Origin: Phycisphaeraceae bacterium
GTDB lineage: Bacteria; Planctomycetota; Phycisphaerae; Phycisphaerales; UBA1924
DNA: 64,000 bases
Direction of reading: 5' to 3'
Assembly: GCA_020639215.1 (NCBI GenBank)
Contig: JACKHA010000002.1
Coordinates: 107,725-171,724 of the forward strand
Shown: positions 27,637 to 35,909 of the stretch, piece after piece
How positions within the stretch are numbered: the first letter of the stretch is position 1
Layout: the number at the start of each line of letters is the position of its first letter
Made by a program: the position numbers and the translations under genes
Notes under the pieces: model-generated
What the model was told of the DNA's origin: nothing
The model's database searches: none
What the model saw: only the letters and a program-made list of their open reading frames with translations

Positions 27637-28923
27637 ATGTCGGAGCCGAGATCGCTGTCCCCGGAAGCCGCTGGTCGGTTGCGCATCCAGGCCGCTCAGG
27701 CGTTCTCTGCCCGCGGTCCCGTGTCGGCTCGCGAGTTCTTCGCGGGCCGACAGAACCAGATCACCCGACTTCTCGAGTCGGTTGGCCAACCAGGGCTTCA
27801 CGCCGTCGTGTACGGAGAACGTGGGGTCGGAAAGACCTCGTTGGTCAGCGTGCTGCCCGCGTTCCTCGCGGCCCTCGACAACTCGGCCAACGACGGTCTG
27901 GCGAGCCGCGTGGTCGTGAGGGTGAATGCAAACGCCTCGGACTCGTTCGCGAGCGTCTGGAGGAAGATCTTCGACGAGATCTTCTGGGAGCAGGACCGTC
28001 CGGCGGTCGGGTTTCGACCGCAGCCCGGCAAGGAACTCGTGTACTTCCGGCAGGTTGCCGGATTGGGAGACGACCCGACCGTCGACGATGTTCGCCGGGG
28101 AATCTCGCTGATCGGGCGTTCGGTGTTCATCATTGATGAGTTCGATCGGATACCGAGAAAGCACGCCGCTGCCTTCACGGACCTGATCAAGTCGCTTTCC
28201 GACCACGCCGTCGCCAGCACGATCGTTCTCGTGGGCGTTGCCGAGACGATCGAAGACCTCGTGCGGGACCACGCCTCGGTAAGCCGGGCGATCCGCCAGA
28301 TCCCGATGCCTCGAATGAGCATTCCAGAACTCGGGCTCATCCTCCGAAACGCCGGGGGGCGGCTTGGAGTTGAGTTTGCCGGAGAAGCGATCGACCGAAT
28401 CGCCCGCCTGTCGCAGGGCCTGCCTCACTTCACCCATCTCATCGGACAGATGGCGGTCTTCAATGCGGTGGACCGGCTCAGCAGGGTTGTCGAGTGGAAG
28501 GATGTGGCCGCCGGAATCGAGAACGCGGTTCGAGACTCCGACCATGTCATCACGGAACGATACGAACAGGCGATCCACAGCGCGCACGCGGGCGCGCTGT
28601 ATGCGCATGTACTCGTGGCCGCGGCATTGGCCGCCGCGACGGACGCGAACGACCTGGGTTTCTTCCAGCCGGCGTCGCTGACCGCGCCGCTCACGGCCAT
28701 CCTCCAACGTTCCGAGGTGCCCATCGCCACCTTCAACCGGCACCTCGGCGAGCTGTGCGAGGAGAAGCGCGGCAAGACGCTCGAACGAATCGGGCAGGCC
28801 CGGTCGTTCCGCTATCGGTTCCGCGACCCGTTGCTTCCGCCCTACGCGATCCTCCGAGGGATTTCGGACGGGCTGGTCGATCCCGCGCTTGTCGACCGTT
28901 GGCTCGCCGATCAGGACCGCTGA
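27637..28923 (+). CDS. AAA+ ATPase, ORC1/Cdc6- or TniB-like
   Basis: A 428-residue ATPase. The Walker A motif GERGVGKTS is at about residues 62-70, after FFAGRQNQITRLLESV, a typical lead-in of ORC/Cdc6- and STAND-like ATPases. Walker B SVFIIDEFDRI is at about 161-171, sensor 1 probably in ASTIVLVGVAE and the arginine-finger helix near SRAIRQIPMPRM. The last 120 residues look like a winged-helix region. The role is unknown; such stand-alone ATPases occur in replication, transposition and defence systems. Codon use (more CGA, GGA, GTT, TTG) and the AT-richer leader differ from the neighbours, suggesting acquisition. No nuclease, transposase or effector partner is adjacent. Confidence 0.78.
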   Translation: MSEPRSLSPEAAGRLRIQAAQAFSARGPVSAREFFAGRQNQITRLLESVGQPGLHAVVYGERGVGKTSLVSVLPAFLAALDNSANDGLASRVVVRVNANASDSFASVWRKIFDEIFWEQDRPAVGFRPQPGKELVYFRQVAGLGDDPTVDDVRRGISLIGRSVFIIDEFDRIPRKHAAAFTDLIKSLSDHAVASTIVLVGVAETIEDLVRDHASVSRAIRQIPMPRMSIPELGLILRNAGGRLGVEFAGEAIDRIARLSQGLPHFTHLIGQMAVFNAVDRLSRVVEWKDVAAGIENAVRDSDHVITERYEQAIHSAHAGALYAHVLVAAALAAATDANDLGFFQPASLTAPLTAILQRSEVPIATFNRHLGELCEEKRGKTLERIGQARSFRYRFRDPLLPPYAILRGISDGLVDPALVDRWLADQDR

Positions 28924-29094
28924 AAGCGCGGCGGGCAACCCCCTTGCTGCTCGCTCCCTTCGTGTCTACCCTTCCCGGCTCCGGGTCGCCCGTCCAGGTG
29001 CCCCGGTGTTCGGTGGCCGTCGGTGGGCGGCCCCCATGATCCACCCGTCCCGACGAACGCGCCCGGCTGTCCCGGCGTGCTGGCGAGGCTCGCA

Positions 29095-29409
29095 ATGCCC
29101 AAGAACAGGCCTCACAAGGGCTTCCTCAAGCGCTTCCGGATCTCCAAGACCGGCATGGTCCGCCATCGCTCGGCCTACCACAAGCACCTTTCCAGCAGCA
29201 AGAGCGGCAAGCGCCTCCGCCAGCTCCGCAAGGACCGCTTCTGCGCGAACCCGGACGCCAAGCGCTTCGAGCGCCTCCTCTTCCGGCGCCTCCGCGGACG
29301 CACCCAGCCCCGGGCCGCCCTCCGGCGCAGTCCGAACCCGGCCCAGCGCCGCGAGATGAAGGCCGCCCGCGCCGCCGCCCGGCCCGCCGCGAAGTCCGCG
29401 GCGGAATAG
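29095..29409 (+). CDS. rpmI: 50S ribosomal protein L35 with C-terminal extension
   Basis: A 104-residue protein whose first 65 residues match L35: MPKNRPHKGFLKRFRISKTG, RHRSAYHKHLSSSKSGKRLRQLRK. L35 is normally about 65 residues; here a further 40 basic, Ala-rich residues follow, ending AARPAAKSAAE. It is an rRNA-binding protein of the large subunit. rplT follows after 117 bases, the usual order, but infC, which often precedes rpmI, is absent; the gene upstream is the atypical ATPase. The ATG at 29095 is the family start. Confidence 0.94.
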   Translation: MPKNRPHKGFLKRFRISKTGMVRHRSAYHKHLSSSKSGKRLRQLRKDRFCANPDAKRFERLLFRRLRGRTQPRAALRRSPNPAQRREMKAARAAARPAAKSAAE

Positions 29410-29526
29410 TTCGAACCGCCGATCCGTCGTTTCCCACGCCGGGGCCGTCCCCGGCCGGTCCTCTCAACCTGTCCGTCGGGACCCAAGCGGGGCCGCCCCC
29501 CTCCGCCGGACGAATCGGAGTTTGCC

Positions 29527-29901
29527 ATGCCCCGCGTTCGCAAAGGCGCCGCCAAGGCGCAAGCCCGCAAGCGGATCCTCCGCGCCGCCCGCGGCTACTA
29601 CGGCGTCCGCAGCCGCCACCAGTACCAGGCCCAGATCAACCTCGTCCGCGCCGGCGCACAGGCCTTCGAGGGCCGCAAGCTCCGCAAGCGTGACATGCGC
29701 GCCCTGTGGATCACCCGCATCACCGCGGCGTGCCGCATGCGCAACACCCGCTACAGCCTGTTCATGAACGGGCTCCGTCTCGCGGGCGTCACGCTCAACC
29801 GCAAGATGCTCAGCAACCTGGCCATCGAAGAGCCCAAGGTGTTCGACGAACTGGTCGAACTGGCCGTCAAGGCCAGCAAGGCCACCCCGGCCAAGGCCTG
29901 A
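29527..29901 (+). CDS. rplT: 50S ribosomal protein L20
   Basis: A 124-residue L20 of normal length. The basic N-terminal tail MPRVRKGAAKAQARKRIL, then GYYGVRSRHQYQAQ, RALWITRITAACR and the C-terminal globular part (NRKMLSNLAIEEPKVFDELV) are all characteristic. L20 is needed early in 50S assembly and in some bacteria represses its own operon by binding a leader. The 117-base gap after rpmI contains a strong GC hairpin (GCCGGGG...CCCCGGC, about 29442-29458) that could attenuate transcription. GGAG precedes the ATG by seven bases. Confidence 0.97.
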   Translation: MPRVRKGAAKAQARKRILRAARGYYGVRSRHQYQAQINLVRAGAQAFEGRKLRKRDMRALWITRITAACRMRNTRYSLFMNGLRLAGVTLNRKMLSNLAIEEPKVFDELVELAVKASKATPAKA

Positions 29902-30262
29902 GCCGCGGTCGGTTGGGCCTGCCCGACCAGCCGATCCGCGACCCCCATCGCGCGCAACTTCCTGCAACCGCGGGCCGTTCTCCCACGGACCCACTCCGGG
30001 AGACTGCTGGGGGCGATCCTCTCGCCGACCGATACTGGTGATTCGACCGTCCTCGGGGCATGATCCACGCCCCGCCCGCGGTCGAACGGGCGTCGTCGCG
30101 GCCCCATCGGGTCCGCACACCCGTCTACCCGCGCTACAACCCAGCGGCCCGACCGGCGACCGCCCCGAATCGGGGAAGCTCGGCGCGGCAAGGCGCGTTT
30201 GCCAGGAGACGCCTCGGTCAGCAGGAGGCGAGTTCGGACAGTCCAGCGAAGGAACGACTGGC
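29902..30262. other. 361-base region between rplT and the Sua5-like gene
   Basis: No supported gene was found here. Short open frames across it are GC shadows. It should contain the rplT terminator and the promoter of the Sua5-like gene, but no clear hairpin with T-run or -35/-10 pair was recognised. Confidence 0.4.
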
Positions 30263-31291
30263 GTGGAGCATCAAGCGCGAACCAACCCGGAGATCCTCGG
30301 CGAGGCCGTCGCACGCCTCAAGAGCGGGCGACTCGTCGCCTTCCCGACCGAGACGGTCTACGGCCTCGGCGCCGACGCCCTCTCCGACGAGGCCGTCGGG
30401 CGTGTCTTCGCCGCCAAAGGCCGCCCCGCCGGCAACCCGCTGATCGTCCACGTCTCGTCCGCGGCCATGGCCCAGGAGATGGTCGTCAGCCAGTGGCCCG
30501 GGGAGGCCGAGCATCTGGCCCGGGCCTTCTGGCCCGGCCCGCTCTCGCTCGTCCTGCCCAAGCACCACCGCGTGCCCAAGCGCGTCACGGGCGGCGGTCC
30601 CAGCGTCGCCGTCCGCTGCCCCGACCACCCGCTCGCCCTGGCCCTGATCGAGGCCTTCGCCTCGCCCATCGTCGGCCCGAGCGCCAACCTGTCGGGCTCG
30701 CTCTCGCCCACCCGCGCCGACGACGTCCGCGAGGTCTGGAGCCAGGACGAGGTTTACGTCATCGACGGCGGCCCGTGCCGCGGCGGCATCGAGTCCACGG
30801 TCCTGTCGCTGGTCGAGGGGCGAGTTCGCATCCTCCGCCCAGGCTTCATCGGATCCGAAGCGATCGAGGCCGTGCTGGGCCGCCCCGTTGAGTCGGACGG
30901 GGCGAGGACGCCCGCCGACGGCGAGCCAGCCCCAGCCCCCGGCATCCTCGGACGCCACTACGCCCCGAACGCTCGCGCCCTGCTCATGGACGAGTTCGCC
31001 GTGCCCACCGGCGTCGACCCCGCCGGCGTCGTGCTCGTCACGCACCGCCCGCCCACGCCCGAGGGCGACGTCCGCGTCGTCCGCATGCCGTCGCGCGCCG
31101 AGGAATACGCGGCCCGCCTCTACGCCGCCCTCCGCGAGGCCGACGCCATGCACCCGACCCTCATCGTCGTCGAACGCCCGCCCCGCTACGGCAGCGACTC
31201 GGCGGGCACCGCGATCTGGCGCGCGATCCACGAGCGCCTCGAGCGGGCCACGGGCGAGCAGGGCGGGACAGCGGCGAGTCACGACACCTGA
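30263..31291 (+). CDS. tsaC: L-threonylcarbamoyladenylate synthase (Sua5/TsaC)
   Basis: A 342-residue Sua5-type protein. The YrdC domain (about 8-200) has the family motifs LVAFPTETVYGLGADA, KGRPAGNPLIVHV, FWPGPLSLVL, VAVRCPDHP and VGPSANLSGSLSPT. A Sua5 C-terminal domain follows (about 235-335, RHYAPNARALLM onward). The enzyme makes threonylcarbamoyl-AMP from Thr, bicarbonate and ATP for the universal t6A37 modification of ANN-decoding tRNAs. The GTG at 30263 gives the usual length, with AAGGA about ten bases upstream; an in-frame start at 30038 would add 75 unconserved residues. The gene converges on the membrane-protein gene at 31400. Confidence 0.9.
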   Translation: MEHQARTNPEILGEAVARLKSGRLVAFPTETVYGLGADALSDEAVGRVFAAKGRPAGNPLIVHVSSAAMAQEMVVSQWPGEAEHLARAFWPGPLSLVLPKHHRVPKRVTGGGPSVAVRCPDHPLALALIEAFASPIVGPSANLSGSLSPTRADDVREVWSQDEVYVIDGGPCRGGIESTVLSLVEGRVRILRPGFIGSEAIEAVLGRPVESDGARTPADGEPAPAPGILGRHYAPNARALLMDEFAVPTGVDPAGVVLVTHRPPTPEGDVRVVRMPSRAEEYAARLYAALREADAMHPTLIVVERPPRYGSDSAGTAIWRAIHERLERATGEQGGTAASHDT

Positions 31292-31399
31292 GAGCGCCGA
31301 ACGCTCAATCCCGCCAATCCGTCTGGGGCGACCTGATGCAGCGGCGCAGGACCCACCTGGCTCGCGGCGACCCGTGGCAGCCGATGCGGCCATCAAGCG

Positions 31400-32011
31400 T
31401 CACGATTGCACGTGGACCCGTCTGGGGTGCTCTCGTGAGGCGCGCAGCACGTCGGGATGCGTGAAGTGGCGAACGAGTCGCACGTTCGCGACGACCCCCC
31501 CGAGTAGAAACGTGGTGCCAAGGAGAAAGAAGCGCCAATCAAACCACCAGAACTGCATGCCCAGCAACAGCCATGCGCTGCACAGCAGCGCGTGCACATG
31601 ATCAGCCCATCCGGTAAGGGCTTTCGCGAGCGCGGCGCCGGACGCTCCCCGCGATGACCGGACCCATTGTTCAATCGCGATTCGAGCGAGCGCAGCCTCG
31701 GCCTCGGTGATCCGATCACGAAGCGTGGACGCACCCTGCCCTTGAACCGAGGCAAGAAAGACCTGATGGATGCCTTTCCGCCCGACGAGCGTCGCGACAG
31801 AGACGACATGCATCGGCAGGGCGCGATGGATCAAGTACATGGAGTTGCCGATCAAGATGCCGGCGCCAATCGCCGTCAGCCAGTCCACGCGCTCACCATC
31901 TCTGAACGCACCGTCATCTACCAGGAGAATCGCTCCAACCAACACCCATCCCGACCAACCGTGCCGAACCACTTGGCCGAAGTGCTCGATGATGGAGCGA
32001 GTCGATTCCAT
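31400..32011 (-). CDS. membrane protein of unknown function
   Basis: A 203-residue protein with about four hydrophobic segments: near 18-32 (GWVLVGAILLV), 43-62 (LTAIGAGILIGNSMYLIHRAL), and a pair near 142-180 (HALLCSAWLLLGMQFWWFDW, FFLLGTTFLLGGVVAN). A soluble loop with a helical RDRITEAEAALARI segment lies between. I recognise no family. Base composition and codon use are less GC-biased than the neighbours, suggesting accessory origin. It lies between two unrelated genes, converging with the Sua5-like gene. Confidence 0.65.
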   Translation of the reverse strand: MESTRSIIEHFGQVVRHGWSGWVLVGAILLVDDGAFRDGERVDWLTAIGAGILIGNSMYLIHRALPMHVVSVATLVGRKGIHQVFLASVQGQGASTLRDRITEAEAALARIAIEQWVRSSRGASGAALAKALTGWADHVHALLCSAWLLLGMQFWWFDWRFFLLGTTFLLGGVVANVRLVRHFTHPDVLRASREHPRRVHVQS

Positions 32012-32057
32012 ACCGATGCAGCTCCGTCACCGTCGTTAGGGGCGGGCCAGCGTTCCC

Positions 32058-32912
32058 TCACCCGCCCATCAGACTTGGCAACCCCAGCCCCTTGCGCAGC
32101 CCCGCGAGCTGCCCCAGGTGCCACCCCGCGTGCCACGCGCCCTTCAGGGCCGAATCCAGTTTGTCGTGCACGAAGTTCGCCCCGTCGCCCGCCGGCCCGG
32201 CGACGATCTCCTGGTCGTCCAGCGACTCGATCGCCGCGCACAGGCGGTCGATCGACGCCTCGTACGCCGCCCGCACGTCCGCGATCGGCGGGTAGCCCGC
32301 CTCGTCGCTCGACGGTTTCGAGCCCATGCCGAACAGGCGGTCCCATTCCGCGGGGAACGTGATCGCCTGCCCGTCGATCAGGCTCGCGAACCACTGGTTC
32401 GACTGGGCCATGTGCCCCAGCGTCCACAGCTTGTGGTTGGCCGCGCCGGGCAACTGCTCGCACGACTTCTCGTCCGGGATGCCCGCGGCCATGTCCGCGA
32501 CCATGCGGCACGCGAACCGCGCGAACGCGCTGGCGCGGGCGCCGAGTGCATACGAACGCTGCGAGGACGCCGGCGCGGGCGCGCCGACGGACGCGGCGCC
32601 GGCCGCCTCCTTCGCCTTCGCCGGGGCCGACTTGCCCCCTCCTGCCTTCTTCCGCGCCTTGATCGGCTTGCGAGCGTCGCGCGTCCCGGCCTTGGCCGCG
32701 TGCGTCGCGGTGCGCGTTGTGCCGCCGCGTGATCGCGACCCGGACGCCGCCGCGCCCTTGCCCGCGGCCTTCTTGCTCGAGCGCGTCGCGCTCTTCTTGG
32801 CCGCTTTCTTTGCGACGGGCTTGCCGCCCTTCTTGGCCGTCTTCTTCGAGACCTTCTTTGCGGCCTTCTTGGCCGTCTTCTTGGTCGCCTTCTTCGCTGG
32901 CTTCTTGCTCAT
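32058..32912 (-). CDS. DinB-fold protein with histone H1-like Lys/Ala-rich N terminus
   Basis: A 284-residue two-part protein. Residues 1-120 are Lys/Ala-rich with repeated KKAAKK and KKTAKK motifs, like the tails of bacterial histone H1-like proteins. Residues about 125-284 resemble the DinB/YfiT four-helix fold, with His at HKLWTLGHMAQSNQWFASLIDG and HAGWHLGQLAGLRKGL in positions that usually bind a metal. DinB proteins are thiol-dependent transferases or of unknown function; the tail would direct this one to DNA or RNA. The ATG at 32912 has GGAGG five bases upstream. The fusion architecture is unusual; the role is inference. Confidence 0.8.
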   Translation of the reverse strand: MSKKPAKKATKKTAKKAAKKVSKKTAKKGGKPVAKKAAKKSATRSSKKAAGKGAAASGSRSRGGTTRTATHAAKAGTRDARKPIKARKKAGGGKSAPAKAKEAAGAASVGAPAPASSQRSYALGARASAFARFACRMVADMAAGIPDEKSCEQLPGAANHKLWTLGHMAQSNQWFASLIDGQAITFPAEWDRLFGMGSKPSSDEAGYPPIADVRAAYEASIDRLCAAIESLDDQEIVAGPAGDGANFVHDKLDSALKGAWHAGWHLGQLAGLRKGLGLPSLMGG

Positions 32913-33133
32913 CGGTGCCTCCAACGCGCGATCATACCGCCGCACGCGAATCACGGATCGCGCTCCGCCGCGCTCGCACCTGCACGACCACCCGCTGCTG
33001 CGCCGCGCACCGGCCCCAATCCCCGTCCAACTCCATCCCCCGCCCTATCCTTGCTCCCCTCCGCCCGCGCCCCGGCCATCGCGGACGGACCCCAGCCAGT
33101 CCCCGCAACGCCAGGCCACACAGAGGGTTACGC

Positions 33134-34615
33134 ATGTCCCGCCTCAAGATCGCGCTCGCCCCGGGCGACGGCATCGGCCCCGAGATCATGGCCGCCTCCG
33201 TCGCCCTCCTCGACGCCGCCGGCGTCAGCGCCCACGTCGAGTTCGTCCCCGTCGAGATGGGCGCCGGCGTCTTCGACCGCGACTCGCGCGGCCTGACCGA
33301 CGAGGCCATCAGCACCGTCGAGCAGTGCGGCATCGTCTACAAGGGACCCATGGCCACCCCCTCGGGAGGCGGCGGAAAGTCCATCAACGTCACCCTCCGC
33401 AAGATGTACGGCGCGTTCGCAAACATCCGCCACTTCCAGGCCCTCCCCGGCGTCGAAACGCTCTACTCCAAGGCCGGCGTCCCCGTCGACTTCTACGTCA
33501 TCCGCGAGAACCTCGAGGACACCTACGGCGGCATCGAGCACCGCCTCACCAACGACGTCATCGAGTGCAAACGCCTCATCTCCGCCCCGGGCTGCGACCA
33601 GGTCCACCGGGCCGCCTTCGCCCTGGCCGACCGCCTCGGCATCGCCCTCGTGCACTGCGGGCACAAGGCCAACATCATGAAGATGACCGACGGCCTGTTC
33701 CTCGAGCGCTTCCACAAGGCCGGCGAGAACTACCCCGGCATCCAGCGGGCCGACGTCATCGTCGACGCCCTGTGCATGAACCTCGTGCTCCGCCCCCAGC
33801 AGTTCCGCATGGTCGTGCTGCCAAACCTCCAGGGCGACATCGTCTCCGATCTGGCCGCGGGGCTCGTCGGCGGCCTGGGCTTCGCGCCCAGCGCCAACAT
33901 CGGCAACCACGTCTCCATCTTCGAGGCCGTCCACGGCACCGCCCCGGACATCGCGGGGCGTGGCATCGCCAACCCCACCGCCCTGATCCTCTCGGGCATC
34001 ATGATGCTCAGGCACATCGGCCTGCTGCGACAGGCCGCCAAGATCGAGAACGCCCTGCTGGCGACCCTCGAGGCCGGCGTCCACACCGGCGACTTCGGCG
34101 GCGGGCCCGCCACCGCCGTCAAGACCATGGCGTTCGTCGAGGCCATCGTCGCCCACCTGGGCAAGCAGCCCAGCACACGCGAGCCCGTGCCCGTGCCCGA
34201 GCAGCACAGCGTCACGTTCACCCGCCCCGACCGCCCGCGCGTCAACCCGCTCCTGCGCACCTACGAGCAGATGGTCTCCCACCACGTCGGGGCCGACATC
34301 TACATCGACACCCTTCTGCCCGTGCCCGAACTGGCCGAGATCCTCCAGCGCCTGTGCGAGGCCACCCCCTTCAAACTCACCCTCCTCTCCAACCGCGGCA
34401 CCCAGGTCTGGCCCACCGGCAGCCCCTTCACCGAGGTCGTCGACTACTACCGCGCCCGCTTCCAGGTCCGCGACACCAACATGATCGGCGTGCTCGGCCA
34501 GTCCAGCACCGTCTCGCTCTTCAACCGCATCGCCGAGAAGTTCCAGGTGACGGACTTCCAACCGCTCAAGATGTACGACGGCCAGGCGGGGTACTCGATG
34601 GCGCAGGGGCAGTAG
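33134..34615 (+). CDS. icd: isocitrate dehydrogenase, Thermus-type with C-terminal domain
   Basis: A 493-residue member of the isocitrate/isopropylmalate dehydrogenase family. It begins LKIALAPGDGIGPEIM. The substrate-binding segment GKSINVTLRKMYGAFANIRHF and the YVIRENLEDTYGGIEHR motif indicate isocitrate dehydrogenase. The nucleotide region is FEAVHGTAPDIAGRGIANPTALILSG. The extra 150-residue C-terminal domain matches the long isocitrate dehydrogenases of Thermus and relatives. It oxidatively decarboxylates isocitrate to 2-oxoglutarate in the citric acid cycle; cofactor preference cannot be read with certainty. The ATG at 33134 gives the expected length. sucD, another cycle enzyme, is 28 kb away. 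Confidence 0.9.
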   Translation: MSRLKIALAPGDGIGPEIMAASVALLDAAGVSAHVEFVPVEMGAGVFDRDSRGLTDEAISTVEQCGIVYKGPMATPSGGGGKSINVTLRKMYGAFANIRHFQALPGVETLYSKAGVPVDFYVIRENLEDTYGGIEHRLTNDVIECKRLISAPGCDQVHRAAFALADRLGIALVHCGHKANIMKMTDGLFLERFHKAGENYPGIQRADVIVDALCMNLVLRPQQFRMVVLPNLQGDIVSDLAAGLVGGLGFAPSANIGNHVSIFEAVHGTAPDIAGRGIANPTALILSGIMMLRHIGLLRQAAKIENALLATLEAGVHTGDFGGGPATAVKTMAFVEAIVAHLGKQPSTREPVPVPEQHSVTFTRPDRPRVNPLLRTYEQMVSHHVGADIYIDTLLPVPELAEILQRLCEATPFKLTLLSNRGTQVWPTGSPFTEVVDYYRARFQVRDTNMIGVLGQSSTVSLFNRIAEKFQVTDFQPLKMYDGQAGYSMAQGQ

Positions 34616-34617
34616 GG

Positions 34618-34634
34618 ACCGCGCGTCGCGCGGT
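34618..34634. terminator. hairpin between convergent icd and SBP genes
   Basis: ACCGCGC and GCGCGGT form a seven-base stem with a three-base loop, three bases after the icd stop and 38 before the end of the convergent gene. It has no T-run, so terminator function is likely but not certain. Confidence 0.45.
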
Positions 34635-34671
34635 ACGGCGCATGACGCGTGGCATGCCTCACATCGGCCTC

Positions 34672-35835
34672 CTATCCATCGATCACCCGCGCCGCTAGCG
34701 ACGCCGCCTCGTCGAGATGGTCGGCGACGCCTTCGAGGTCCGGGCGCCAGGCGGTCGCCGGCAGCGCCGGCTCGATGCCAACGTCCGCCACATCCGGGTG
34801 CACCGGGTAGTTCCGCGACTCGCTGGCCGCGAGCAGGCGCTCGGCGTGACCGGCGAGGATCCAGGCGAGCAGGCGACGCCCGTGTTCCGGATTCGGCCCG
34901 GCGCGCACGAGGCCCGCGGTGTTGGGCAGCACGAGCGGGCCGCGCGAACGCAAGCCTGCGTCAGGACCCGATCCCGGCGTCGGGCCCGAAGGCAAGCCAG
35001 CCGGCTCGGCCTCCTCGAACGCCGCCGCCACGTCCCACCCGTTCCGCTGCCCGGCCCACACGTCGTCGGTGTCGGTCAGGCCCAGGTCGGCCTCGCCCTG
35101 TGCGACCGCACGGACGACCGACGAGTTGCCGGGGTACACCCGCAGGGCGTTGGCCTTCATCGCGCGGAGCCACGCCTCGACCGCCGCCGCGCCCTCCAAC
35201 TCGATCAGCGCCGCCAAGTGCCCGCGCGTCGTGCCGAACTCCGGACGGGCCATCGCCACCCGCCCCCGAAACGCCGGGTCGGCCAGTGCCCCGAGGGTGC
35301 GCGGCACCGCCCCGAAGCGGTCCCCCCCGTCGCCGAACCGCGACGCGCGGTACACGATCACGCGTGCCCGGGCCGCGAAGCCGACCCACGAACCGTCGGC
35401 GCCCATCATGCCGCTGGGCCAGCGGTCCGCCACGCCACCGCCCAGAGCCGCCCTCGCCGCGCCCGGTTCGAGCAGGCCCTCGCGGGCCAGGCGGATGGTG
35501 AAGAACGGCTCGCTGGACCACCACACGTCGGCCCGGGGGCGGGCGCGCTCGGCGATGACGCGCTCGGCCAGCCCCGTGCTCTTGGTCGCCTCGGTGTCGC
35601 CCACGACATCGACGCGCACGCCCGAGTCGCGCTCGTAAGCCGCGGCGATCTCGCGGAGGTACACGTCATCGACGCTGGAGTACAGCACCACGCGGGGCGA
35701 GTCGTCCCGGCGCGAGCAGGCACCGAGGGCGAGAGCCGCGGCACCACCACCGGCGATTCGGAGGGCGTCGCGGCGCGTCAGGGAGCCCCGAGCGCGAGAT
35801 CGGGCATCGCGGGCCGGGTGCGACGACCTGTTCAT
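34672..35835 (-). CDS. ABC-transporter iron-binding lipoprotein
   Basis: A 387-residue periplasmic-binding protein of the ferric-iron family (AfuA/FutA-like). The N terminus combines a twin-arginine motif (SLTRRDALRIAGGGAAALAL) with a lipobox (LGAC), so it is predicted to be a Tat-exported lipoprotein. VVLYSSVDDVYLREIAAAYERDSG is the usual first strand and helix, and DVWWSSEPFFTIRLAREGLL and the later LPNTAGLVRAGPNPEHGRRLLAWIL are typical. Such proteins pass Fe3+ to an ABC permease. No permease or ATPase gene is adjacent, so the partner is elsewhere. The ATG at 35835 was chosen to include the full signal. Confidence 0.85.
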   Translation of the reverse strand: MNRSSHPARDARSRARGSLTRRDALRIAGGGAAALALGACSRRDDSPRVVLYSSVDDVYLREIAAAYERDSGVRVDVVGDTEATKSTGLAERVIAERARPRADVWWSSEPFFTIRLAREGLLEPGAARAALGGGVADRWPSGMMGADGSWVGFAARARVIVYRASRFGDGGDRFGAVPRTLGALADPAFRGRVAMARPEFGTTRGHLAALIELEGAAAVEAWLRAMKANALRVYPGNSSVVRAVAQGEADLGLTDTDDVWAGQRNGWDVAAAFEEAEPAGLPSGPTPGSGPDAGLRSRGPLVLPNTAGLVRAGPNPEHGRRLLAWILAGHAERLLAASESRNYPVHPDVADVGIEPALPATAWRPDLEGVADHLDEAASLAARVIDG

Positions 35836-35909
35836 CGGCGCGTGGCTCCGAAGACGGGGATGAGGACTGCGGAGACTCGACCTGCCTGAGCTTGCGCTCA
35901 GGGCTCTCT

